Shown here one piece after another: positions 1-7,077 of a DNA stretch of 17,166 nt (positions are counted from its first letter, which is position 1; the number at the start of each line of letters is the position of its first letter). Position numbers and translations under genes: made by a program. The DNA is taken from NCBI GenBank assembly GCA_046758465.1, contig JBHIAG010000044.1, positions 1 to 17,166 of the forward strand, given 5' to 3'. The stretch is from JBHIAG01 sp046758465. GTDB taxonomy: Bacteria; Acidobacteriota; Terriglobia; Acidiferrales; 2-02-FULL-67-57. Below the pieces are notes generated by a model. It did no database searches, was not told the DNA's origin, and was given only the letters and a program-made list of their open reading frames with translations.

Positions 1-876
1 GCGCCACAGCCGATTCGCATAGACCCGCGTGATCAAAATCTGCCGCGTCGTCCACTCCCACAGTTGCCTCCAGCTCGGCTCTTGCCGCGTCGCCACCAAG
101 CACTGCGGCACGAACACAATCAGCTTGCCGGCCTGGCGCAATGCCTCCGTCAGCCGGTAGTCGTCGCTGAGCGCGCCCGCCCAGTAGCGGCGCACGTCAA
201 TCGCTTCGAACATCGTCCGCCGGATCGCCGTGCCGCCGCCCCAGCAGAAGTTGCGACCGGACGGCCGACCGTCGGGCCGCCGGTCCTCGCCCATATAAGT
301 CACAATTGGCGCGTTCCAAGCTGACTGCAAGCCGGAGAGAAAGCTCCCCGTCGGCACGTACCAGCGAAAGCTGCTGGCCGCGCCCACGTTCGCGTCGGCC
401 AGGTGGGCCACCAGCGTCCGCAGCCAGTCGCGCCGCGGCCGGCCGTCAGAGTCGGCGAACACAAACACTTCACTCCCCGCGCGCGCCGCCGCCACGCCAG
501 CTAGCAGGTTGTTCACTTTCTCCCCGCGCCCTTCCGCCTGGCCCGCAAGCACAACGCGCGCAGCGACCTTCGCTTCCGCGACGAGCGTTTCCAGTAACCC
601 GCGAGCCGGATCGCCCGCCGCGGCCACGATGAACAACACTTCGTAGTCGGGATAGTCCTGTTCGAGCAGCGCGCACAGGTTCCCTTCCAGCCCCGCTCCG
701 TCCGAATCCTCTGCGAGTCCCTTGCAGGGAACCAACAGGCTGAGGCGCGGCGTGTAATGAGGTGGAGTCTCGCCCAGCCGTTTGCGAACAAATCGCAGAA
801 AGCGCGACCCGTCCCACAGCGCCACCAGGCTCTGCACCGCCACTAAGAAGGCTAGAACAAAAAAGACAGTCCCCAT
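1..876 (-). CDS. Glycosyltransferase, GT2/GT21 (ceramide glucosyltransferase/HpnI-like), C-terminus beyond window
   Basis: The 292 visible residues read in frame from ATG at 876 to the window edge, so the C-terminus is missing. Seen: a hydrophobic N-terminal anchor (about 4-20), the GT-A entry strand LSLLVPCKG (45-53), a metal-binding D-S-D (142-144) in VFVFADSDG, a conserved GGGTAIRR (213-220), the catalytic-type SDDYRL (237-242) and a QLWEW at 271-275 where this family usually has Q-x-x-R-W. Family knowledge: such enzymes move a sugar from a nucleotide donor to a membrane lipid (ceramide or a hopanoid) at the cytoplasmic membrane. The substrate here cannot be told. The gene lies 37 nt downstream of the SLC13 transporter on the same strand and is probably co-transcribed. 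The E in place of R in the last motif is mildly atypical. Another lipid-directed GT2 function is possible. Confidence 0.85.
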   Translation of the reverse strand, partial: MGTVFFVLAFLVAVQSLVALWDGSRFLRFVRKRLGETPPHYTPRLSLLVPCKGLAEDSDGAGLEGNLCALLEQDYPDYEVLFIVAAAGDPARGLLETLVAEAKVAARVVLAGQAEGRGEKVNNLLAGVAAARAGSEVFVFADSDGRPRRDWLRTLVAHLADANVGAASSFRWYVPTGSFLSGLQSAWNAPIVTYMGEDRRPDGRPSGRNFCWGGGTAIRRTMFEAIDVRRYWAGALSDDYRLTEALRQAGKLIVFVPQCLVATRQEPSWRQLWEWTTRQILITRVYANRLWR

Positions 877-913
877 CGAATCGGCAGAACCCCAACCCAA
901 CTAATCTTCCCTA

Positions 914-2452
914 CTACACCAACCCCAGCAGCGGGCAGAGCAGTCGCAGCATCCCCCAGACCACCAAGAACCCGGCGATGTCCAACAGGATGCCGGCGCG
1001 CATCATCGCCAGCAGCGGAATTCGTCCCGAGCCATAGACAATCGCGTTCGGCGGCGTCGAGACCGGCAGCATGAAGCCCATGCTGGCGCCCAGCGTGGCG
1101 CCCAGCGCCGGCGGCAGCGGCGAGACGCCGGCGGCTTGGGCCACCACAATCGCCACCGGCACCACCATGCTGGCCGAGGCGGTGTTCGACGTCGTTTCGC
1201 TCAGCAGGCTGGCAAAGACGATGGCCAGCGCCGTGATCCCCCAGAGGCCCTCGAGCCCGCTCGCCGCCACCGCGCTCTCCGCCCAGCTCCGTGCCAGCCC
1301 GGTCTCAACCATCAAGCGGCCCAGGCTCAAGCCGCCCCCAAACAACAGAATCGTTCCCCAGTCAATCTGCACCGCATCGCGCCAGGTGAGCGCAAACTTT
1401 CCCCGCCGCCAGTCAACCGGCAGCAGAAACAGCAGCGCCGGACCCAGCAGCGCCGCCACCGCTTCATGCAGGCGCTCGGTGACCACTACCACCCGCGGAT
1501 CCTTCTCGCCCAGCGCCAGCGTCAGCACTCCCGGCAGCACCCACATACTCACCGTCGCAAGGAACGCCACCAGTGTAACGGTCTGGGCGCGCGTCCAGCG
1601 GCCCAGCCCGGCACGCAACTCCCCCAACCGCGCGCCGAGCCCCTGGAAGCGCTCCACCCGGCGACCTTCGACCACTCCGAACAACAGCGCCAGAACCCCA
1701 AACAGCAACCCCACCAGCGGCAGCGCCAGCAGCATCCAGTGGAAAAAAGAAATGTGCCGCCCGATGAGGTTCTCTATCATCCCCAACCCAATCAGGTTAG
1801 GTGGTGTACCGACGGGGGTGGCCAGGCCACCGATCGAAGCCGAATAGGCGGTGATCAGCAGCAACCCGGTCCCGTAGCGCCGCAGGGCTCGCCCGCCCCC
1901 GGCTGGCCCCAGACCTTCGAGCGTCGTGATGATGCCGAGCACAATCGGGAACAGCATCGCGGTCGCGCCGGTGTTGCTGAGCCACATCGAAAGCAGCACG
2001 GCCACCCCACCCGTGGCCACCAGCAGGCCCGTGGGCGAGCTACCTACGCCCGGCAGCGACAGCACCCACAAGGCAATGCGGCGGTCTAGCCCGTTCACCA
2101 TCATCGCCCGCGCCAACAGGAAGCTTCCGAGGAAGACAAAAATGACCGGGTTGGCAAACGGTGCCAGCACCGCACGCGCTGAAGCCACTCCCAGCAGCGC
2201 GCACAGTGCCGGGCCCAGCAGCGCGGTCACCGGGATGGGAATCGCTTCGCTGACCCAGTAGATGACCACCAGGGTCAGCACCGCCGCCAGCCGCCGTGAG
2301 GCCGGTGCGTAGTCGGCCGCCCACCAAAAATACACCACGAGCGCCAACACCGGGCCTGCCAACAAGCCCCAGCGCCGCCGCACCCGCTCGAACCCTTCGG
2401 GCGACACCTGCTCCCTCTCAGCAGACCCGCCCACAGTTTCGGCAGATTTCAT
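914..2452 (-). CDS. SLC13/DASS-family sodium:anion (dicarboxylate) symporter
   Basis: A 512-residue polytopic membrane protein of normal length for the divalent anion:Na+ symporter family. Seen: two inverted-repeat signature pairs, SNT at 159-161 with GTPPN at 215-219, and SNT at 422-424 with STPPN at 465-469. In VcINDY-type transporters the SNT tips and the opposite loops coordinate sodium and the substrate carboxylates. Hydrophobic segments fill most of 28-512, and the first 27 residues are charged and cytosolic. Family knowledge: uptake of succinate, malate, fumarate or related anions driven by sodium; sulfate-type relatives exist, so the substrate is inferred. ATG at 2452 has little Shine-Dalgarno complement upstream, so a slightly later start is possible. 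It is downstream of lon with a 141-nt gap and upstream of the glycosyltransferase. Confidence 0.88.
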   Translation of the reverse strand: MKSAETVGGSAEREQVSPEGFERVRRRWGLLAGPVLALVVYFWWAADYAPASRRLAAVLTLVVIYWVSEAIPIPVTALLGPALCALLGVASARAVLAPFANPVIFVFLGSFLLARAMMVNGLDRRIALWVLSLPGVGSSPTGLLVATGGVAVLLSMWLSNTGATAMLFPIVLGIITTLEGLGPAGGGRALRRYGTGLLLITAYSASIGGLATPVGTPPNLIGLGMIENLIGRHISFFHWMLLALPLVGLLFGVLALLFGVVEGRRVERFQGLGARLGELRAGLGRWTRAQTVTLVAFLATVSMWVLPGVLTLALGEKDPRVVVVTERLHEAVAALLGPALLFLLPVDWRRGKFALTWRDAVQIDWGTILLFGGGLSLGRLMVETGLARSWAESAVAASGLEGLWGITALAIVFASLLSETTSNTASASMVVPVAIVVAQAAGVSPLPPALGATLGASMGFMLPVSTPPNAIVYGSGRIPLLAMMRAGILLDIAGFLVVWGMLRLLCPLLGLV

Positions 2453-2563
2453 CGCGCAGCAGACGAACCTGGCCGGATTTCAGGAATCGTCGTGGAAAGG
2501 CTTCAACAATGGTTCATTCTAGCGGAACCGGTCGCGGATGTCAGGGCGAGAAGCGGAGCCGAG

Positions 2564-2602
2564 AAAAATGCCGCCGGCAAGCCCACAGGAAAGCTAGTGG
2601 GC
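2564..2602 (-). terminator. Possible lon transcription terminator
   Basis: Reading the minus strand, GCCCAC (2602-2597) pairs with GTGGGC (2586-2581) across a 10-nt loop that contains the lon stop codon. A short TGCC-GGC-GGCA hairpin (2579-2569) follows, and TTTTT (2568-2564) comes immediately after it. The arrangement suits an intrinsic terminator, but both stems are short, so read-through into the SLC13 gene is possible. Confidence 0.35.
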
Positions 2603-5014
2603 AAGGGGTGGAGCCGGGGGCCGCTCGGGGCCCGCGGCGAGGCGGGGGCGGGCAGGCGCAGGCTGGAGGGCATGGTCAATCAGTTCGTGAATCGTCTTGA
2701 CGAAGTAGAACGTCAAGCCCTGGCGCAGGTGCGCAGGGATGTCCTGGCGAACATTCGGTTCGTTTTCCTTCGGCAGGATAACCTCGCGGATGCCACTGCG
2801 CTTGGCCGCCAGCACCTTCTCTTTGATTCCGCCCACCGGCAGCACCTGGCCGCTCAGCGTGATCTCGCCCGTCATCGCCACGTGGGGGCGCAGCGGGCGG
2901 TCACTGAAGAGCGATACCAGCGCTGTCACCATTGTCACCCCCGCTGAGGGCCCGTCCTTGGGGATGGCGCCCGCAGGCACGTGGATGTGAATATCCCACT
3001 TCTCCAGCAAGCCCCGATCGATCCCAACGAGCTGGCTATTGGCGCGCACCCAGGTCAGTGCTGCCTTCATCGACTCCTGCATTACCTCGCCGATCTGGCC
3101 GGTAATGATGAATTCAGCTCGCCCGCTGGGCTCACGCGGCATCCGCGCCGCCTCGACGAACAGGATGTCGCCGCCCGCGGGCGTCCAGGCGATCCCGACC
3201 GCCACCCCCGGCCACCGCGTCCGCTCTTCCAGTTCCGTCTCTACCCGGAACTTCGGCACGCCCAGCAGCTCTTCGACGACGGCAGGGGTCACCTCTAGGG
3301 GCTGCGTCTCGCCCTGGGCGATCCTTCGTGCCTGCTTGCGGCAGAGGGTGGCGATTTCCCGCTCCAGGTTGCGCACCCCCGCCTCGTGGGTGTAGCGGCG
3401 GATGATGCGATGCAACGCCTCTTCACTGAAGCGGATCTGCTGGTCGGGCTTGAGCCCGTGCGCTTCCGCCTGCTTGGGCACCAGGAATTTCTGGGCGATG
3501 AAAACCTTTTCCTCGGCGGTGTAGCCGGGCAGCTCGATCACTTCCATGCGGTCGCGCAGGGCGGGCGGCACCGGGTCGAGGATGTTGGCGGTGGTGATGA
3601 AGAGGACCTTGGAGAGGTCGAAGGGGACGTCGAGGTAGTGGTCGCGGAAGGCAGAGTTCTGCTCGGGATCAAGGACTTCGAGCAGAGCAGCGGCCGGGTC
3701 GCCCCGGAAGTCGCGGCCGATTTTGTCCACTTCGTCGAGCATGAAGACAGGGTCTTTGGTTTCGGCGCGGCGCAGCCCCTGAATGATCTGGCCCGGCAGG
3801 GCGCCGATGTAGGTACGGCGGTGGCCACGGACCTCGGCCTCGTCGTGCATCCCGCCCAGTGAGATACGCACGAACTTCCGCTCCAGCGTGCGCGCGATGG
3901 ATTTGCCCAGCGAGGTCTTGCCCACCCCGGGCGGGCCGACGAAGCAGAGAATCGGCCCTTTCATATCTTTCTTCAACTGCAACACCGCCAGGTAGTCGAG
4001 GATGCGCTGCTTGACCTTCTCCAGGTCGTAGTGGTCCTCGTCGAGGATTTGTTGCGCCTTGCCAATGTCTACCTCCTGCGCGCTCGCCGCCGCCCACGGC
4101 AGCGCCACCAACCAGTCCAGATAGGTACGGGCCACGCTGTACTCGGCCGCGGCCGCCGGCATCCGGCTCAGCCGGTTCAACTCCCGCAGCGCCTCCTTCT
4201 TCACCTCCTCCGGCATGCCGGCTTGCTCGATCTTCTGGCGCAGCTCTTCGACCTCGCGCTGGGTTTCATCCGTCTCGCCCAGCTCCTTTTGGATGGCCTT
4301 CAACTGCTCGCGCAGGAAGAACTCGCGCTGGCTCTGCCCCACCTGATCTTCTACCTGGGACTGGATGCGACTGCGAATTTCGAGAATCTGCTTCTCCTTG
4401 GTCAGTGCCGTACTCAGCCGGCGCAGCCGCTCGCGCACGTCAAGCGTCTCGAGCAGCTCCTGCCGGGTGCTGGTATTCAGCGAAGACAAATGGGTGACAA
4501 TCAGGTCGGCCAGACGCGCCGGGTCCTTCACGCTTTCGGCGACACCCTGCAAGTCGTCGGAGAGGTTGGGCGCCGCCGCCACCACCTCCTGAAAGAGCTG
4601 GAGCGTGCTCCGCTCAAGGGCTTCAAACTCGGCATCCTTGTGCTCGGGGGGCATGTCGGCCAGAGGCTCCACCTGGGCGCGCAGATAGGGCTTGTGCTGG
4701 GTGAACTCGCCCAGGCGAATCCGAAACGAGCCCTCGACAAGCACTAGGTAGCTCTGGTTCGGCATCCGCACTACGCGGTGCACCAACCCCGCGGTGCCGA
4801 TCGCGTGCAGGTCGTTGGGCCCGGGCTGCTCGATGCGGGGGTCGCGCTGGGTGACGACCGCGATGAGCTTGTCCTCCTCGGCCAGCGACTCAATCAACTG
4901 GAGCGAGCTCTCCCGGCCCACTGTCAGCGGCAAAACCGCCTGCGGGAACAGAACAATATCCCGAACCGGCAAGACCCCCAGCTCAGAGGGAGTTGTACGA
5001 GCAGGTCCAGCCAT
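2594..5014 (-). CDS. lon: ATP-dependent protease Lon (LonA type)
   Basis: An 806-residue LonA protease with full domain order: N-terminal substrate-binding LON domain (about 11-205), a coiled helical region (about 207-310) and an AAA+ domain with Walker A GPPGVGKT (360-367) and Walker B VFMLDEVD (423-430). The protease domain carries the Ser-Lys dyad: Ser690 in KDGPSAGVTM and Lys733 in GGIKEK, the same 43-residue spacing as in E. coli Lon. It degrades misfolded and selected regulatory proteins in the cytosol. The last 23 residues form a Pro/Ala-rich tail, a little longer than usual. ATG at 5014 has GAGG five nt upstream. Length and motifs look intact. It is divergent from the small membrane protein gene at 5254. 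Confidence 0.98.
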   Translation of the reverse strand: MAGPARTTPSELGVLPVRDIVLFPQAVLPLTVGRESSLQLIESLAEEDKLIAVVTQRDPRIEQPGPNDLHAIGTAGLVHRVVRMPNQSYLVLVEGSFRIRLGEFTQHKPYLRAQVEPLADMPPEHKDAEFEALERSTLQLFQEVVAAAPNLSDDLQGVAESVKDPARLADLIVTHLSSLNTSTRQELLETLDVRERLRRLSTALTKEKQILEIRSRIQSQVEDQVGQSQREFFLREQLKAIQKELGETDETQREVEELRQKIEQAGMPEEVKKEALRELNRLSRMPAAAAEYSVARTYLDWLVALPWAAASAQEVDIGKAQQILDEDHYDLEKVKQRILDYLAVLQLKKDMKGPILCFVGPPGVGKTSLGKSIARTLERKFVRISLGGMHDEAEVRGHRRTYIGALPGQIIQGLRRAETKDPVFMLDEVDKIGRDFRGDPAAALLEVLDPEQNSAFRDHYLDVPFDLSKVLFITTANILDPVPPALRDRMEVIELPGYTAEEKVFIAQKFLVPKQAEAHGLKPDQQIRFSEEALHRIIRRYTHEAGVRNLEREIATLCRKQARRIAQGETQPLEVTPAVVEELLGVPKFRVETELEERTRWPGVAVGIAWTPAGGDILFVEAARMPREPSGRAEFIITGQIGEVMQESMKAALTWVRANSQLVGIDRGLLEKWDIHIHVPAGAIPKDGPSAGVTMVTALVSLFSDRPLRPHVAMTGEITLSGQVLPVGGIKEKVLAAKRSGIREVILPKENEPNVRQDIPAHLRQGLTFYFVKTIHELIDHALQPAPARPRLAAGPERPPAPPLAH

Positions 5015-5048
5015 AGTTACCTCGTTACCTCACCCAAATCAGATCCAT

Positions 5049-5077
5049 AGATTATTCCCAAGAAATGATTTTGTCCA
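5049..5077 (-). promoter_or_regulatory. Candidate sigma70-type promoter for lon
   Basis: On the minus strand TGGACA (5077-5072, five of six to TTGACA) is followed 17 nt later by TAATCT (5054-5049). AATAAT (5056-5051) is an alternative -10 at 15-nt spacing. The site is 35 to 63 nt upstream of the lon ATG, in a locally AT-richer stretch. The match is modest, and no heat-shock operator of the CIRCE type is visible. Confidence 0.3.
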
Positions 5078-5253
5078 GGCTAGGTGGAAGGGGGCGAACA
5101 TCTAAACTTTTTTCCATCAACCAGTGAGTCCAGAAATGCTGGGCGAAGAAAGCGAAGCATTCCGCACCTCGCGGCCGACGCGGCCCTGTAGCAGGCGGCT
5201 ACTTGACTTTCCCGCCAGCCCAGAGAGAAGATAAGGTGCTCGGGGGCTTACCG

Positions 5254-5478
5254 ATGCTCGAAGCTTCCGAAGGGTCCCCAACTGTCCCCGAACCTCCGCC
5301 AGGTTCGCGGAGGAGTCTGCTGACGCGCGCCGTGGGTCGGCGGAGTGCCGCCATGCTTCAGCGCATCGGTTGGCTTCACCCATCGCCGGCCGAGCGGCGC
5401 CTTTGGCTCGTGGAAGGCGCGGTGATCTTGGGGGTCGTTTCCCTGGTGGGGGTGCTGATGTTTTTGCTTCTCCGCTAG
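5254..5478 (+). CDS. Small single-pass membrane protein, unknown function
   Basis: A 74-residue reading frame, the only plus-strand gene accepted here. It has a Pro/Ser/Arg-rich N-terminal half and one strong C-terminal hydrophobic helix (about 52-73) ending in LLLR, which suggests a tail-anchored protein with the N-terminus in the cytosol. I do not recognise a family. ATG at 5254 follows a weak GGGGG; a TTG at 5203 or an internal ATG at 5353 (40 residues) are alternatives. In its favour: it fills an otherwise empty region, it is not antisense to any gene, and its stop codon is built into a perfect hairpin that could end transcription. It is divergent from lon and convergent with the nucleotidyltransferase gene. 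It could still be a chance frame. Confidence 0.45.
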   Translation: MLEASEGSPTVPEPPPGSRRSLLTRAVGRRSAAMLQRIGWLHPSPAERRLWLVEGAVILGVVSLVGVLMFLLLR

Positions 5479-5499
5479 CCCCGCCACTGGCGGGGCTAG
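5475..5499. terminator. Perfect 11-bp hairpin between convergent genes; shares its core with a repeat inside dinB
   Basis: CTAGCCCCGCC (5475-5485) pairs perfectly with GGCGGGGCTAG (5489-5499) around an ACT loop. The left arm contains the TAG stop of the small membrane protein. Being symmetrical and between convergent genes, it could stop transcripts from both sides, but there is no T-run on either side. Its 19-base core differs in one loop base from a palindrome inside dinB (7850-7868), so it may be a dispersed repeat used as a terminator. Confidence 0.5.
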
Positions 5500-5533
5500 G
5501 CGGGTGGGTCTCGTCCGCCTGCCCCTTTCGGCC

Positions 5534-6919
5534 TCAGTGCTCCTTGGGCGTATCGAGTTTGGCCGAGCTGCCACCGCGCTTCACAGTAGAACCCTTGGCC
5601 GCAGCAAAGTTCTTCTCCACAAAGGCCCGCGCCTCCTCCTGCGTGGTTAAGGTCCCCTCGAGCTGCGCCTCCTCGACCGCCGCTAGGATTTTCCCCATCG
5701 CGGGCCCGGGCGGATAGCCCAGGGCGATGAGGTCGTGGCCGGTGAGCAGCCGGGCGGGACGAATCTCTTTCGGCGGCAGGGTTGCGAGCGCCTGCTGGAT
5801 GAAGTGGTAGTTCTCCAACTGCCCGTGGCTCGCCAGACAATCAAGCCGGTGCAACTCCAGGTGCTCGGCAAAGCCGTCCAAAGCCAGAAAGCGCTTGAGC
5901 GTGCTCGGACGCATCTTGGGCGCGTCCTTGAAGCGCAGATGGTGCCGCACCAGCGCGGTCACGCGTTCAATCTCATCGTTTGAAAAGCGCAGGCGGCGGC
6001 AGATTTCCTCCGCCATCGCCGCACCCACATCTGCATGCTGGTCAAAGCGGATGCGGTCGCTGCCAGCCCCCGGGGGACGGAAGGTGGGCGGCTTGCCGAC
6101 GTCGTGCAACAGCACCCCCAGGGCGAGGGTGGGCGAGGGCTGGTCCATTTTTTCCAGCATCAGGAGCGTATGCACCCAGACGTCGCCCTCCGGGTGGAAC
6201 TGGGGCGGTTGAGGCACGCCTTTCATCCGCGCCACCTCCGGCAGGATGACCGCGAGCAAGCCCGACGCGTCCAGCAGCTCCAGCGCCCGCCGCGCCCGGC
6301 CCTCGGTGAGCATCTTGACCCACTCGTCCCGGATGCGCTCCTTGGAAACCTCCTCGATGGCGCTGCAGAGTTTCCGGATGGCCGCAAAGGTTTCGGGCTC
6401 AATCCGGTAGCCGAAGCGGGCCGCGAAGCGCACCGCGCGCAGCATCCGCAGCTTGTCTTCGGCGAAGCGTTCGCGCGGGTTGCCGATGGTGCGAATGACG
6501 CCGCGCCGCACGTCGTCCTGGCCACCGACGAAGTCAAGGATTTTCTCTTTCAGCGGGTCGTAGAGCAGGCCGTTGATGGTGAAGTCGCGCCGGCGCACGT
6601 CCTCTTCCGGCGACTGGGCGAAGCGCACCGCCTCCGGGTGGCGGCCGTCTTTGTAGCCGTGGTCGGAGCGAAAGGTAGCGACTTCGACCTGCTGGCCCTC
6701 GACCAGCACCAGTACGACGCCAAAGCGGGCGCCGACGGTCAGCGTCCGGGGGAAGAGTCGGGTAACGGCCTCCGGGGTGGCGTTGGTGGCAACGTCGTAG
6801 TCAGCGGGCTCGCGGCCCAGCAGCAGGTCGCGCACACACCCGCCCACCAAGTAGGCCTCGTAGCCAGCCGCGCCCAGCCGCCGCACCACCTCCGTGGCTG
6901 TCTCCTGCAGTGTGCCCAT
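5534..6919 (-). CDS. CCA-adding/poly(A) polymerase-type tRNA nucleotidyltransferase with HD domain
   Basis: A 461-residue class II nucleotidyltransferase. Seen: the nucleotide-binding loop GGCVRDLLLG (26-35), the metal-binding D-x-D at 40-42 in DYDVATNA, RRDFTINGL (110-118), EDKLRMLRAVRF (154-165) and the helix motif ERIRDEW (194-200). An HD phosphohydrolase domain follows, with His250 and LLHDVGK (270-276). Family knowledge: the head and neck domains add CCA, or part of it, to tRNA 3' ends; the HD domain can remove cyclic or terminal phosphates. The segment GVVLVLVEGQQVEVATFR looks more like CCA enzymes than poly(A) polymerase, but CC-adding, A-adding and poly(A) roles cannot be separated here. 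The last 25 residues are a charged tail. ATG at 6919 lies right behind a TATAAT, suggesting a leaderless transcript. Confidence 0.9.
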   Translation of the reverse strand: MGTLQETATEVVRRLGAAGYEAYLVGGCVRDLLLGREPADYDVATNATPEAVTRLFPRTLTVGARFGVVLVLVEGQQVEVATFRSDHGYKDGRHPEAVRFAQSPEEDVRRRDFTINGLLYDPLKEKILDFVGGQDDVRRGVIRTIGNPRERFAEDKLRMLRAVRFAARFGYRIEPETFAAIRKLCSAIEEVSKERIRDEWVKMLTEGRARRALELLDASGLLAVILPEVARMKGVPQPPQFHPEGDVWVHTLLMLEKMDQPSPTLALGVLLHDVGKPPTFRPPGAGSDRIRFDQHADVGAAMAEEICRRLRFSNDEIERVTALVRHHLRFKDAPKMRPSTLKRFLALDGFAEHLELHRLDCLASHGQLENYHFIQQALATLPPKEIRPARLLTGHDLIALGYPPGPAMGKILAAVEEAQLEGTLTTQEEARAFVEKNFAAAKGSTVKRGGSSAKLDTPKEH

Positions 6920-6926
6920 GCCACCG

Positions 6927-6932
6927 ATTATA
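6927..6932 (-). promoter_or_regulatory. Consensus -10 box for the nucleotidyltransferase gene, implying a leaderless mRNA
   Basis: The minus strand reads TATAAT from 6932 to 6927, only 7 nt before the ATG at 6919. Transcription would begin at or one base before the A of the start codon. No good -35 hexamer is seen at 16 to 18 nt spacing, and no Shine-Dalgarno would fit in such a transcript. Confidence 0.5.
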
Positions 6933-6962
6933 ACCGCTGAACAGCCGGAACACTGCCCTCGC

Positions 6963-7055
6963 TGTCATTCTGACCCCGCCCATTCGGCAGCATGGGCGGG
7001 GGAAGAATCTGGTTGTCACGGCTTGGAGAGACACTGCGCTTCGCTCAGGGTGACA
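6963..7055. repeat. MITE-like intergenic palindromic repeat
   Basis: A 93-bp element between dinB and the nucleotidyltransferase gene. Its ends are imperfect inverted repeats: TGTCATTCTGA (6963-6973) against TCAGGGTGACA (7045-7055), matching at 9 of 11 positions. Just inside the left end is a perfect 10-bp hairpin, CCCCGCCCAT (6974-6983) with ATGGGCGGGG (6992-7001). From memory, TGTCA-YY-CTGAGCGAAG-type sequences are dispersed in many environmental bacterial genomes, including Acidobacteriota. Here I can show only one copy. No coding content is visible. Confidence 0.6.
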
Positions 7056-7077
7056 AAAATGGCGTGTAGCCAGCGAA

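Noticed and set aside
470..895. Minus-strand reading frames over the glycosyltransferase (470-895 and 513-791)
   Set aside because: They are out-of-frame shadows; the true frame, read from ATG 876 to the window edge, shows GT motifs such as VFVFADSDG and SDDYRL.
4031..4747. Long plus-strand frame antisense to lon
   Set aside because: It mirrors the third codon position bias of a GC-rich gene and has no recognisable motif; lon on the other strand is complete.
5015..5253. Riboswitch or small RNA in the gap upstream of lon
   Set aside because: Only a short GTAGC/GCTAC hairpin and a candidate promoter are visible; no known riboswitch core is recognised.
6035..6940. 301-residue plus-strand frame antisense to the nucleotidyltransferase gene
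   Set aside because: No domain or motif is visible and the opposite strand carries a full enzyme.
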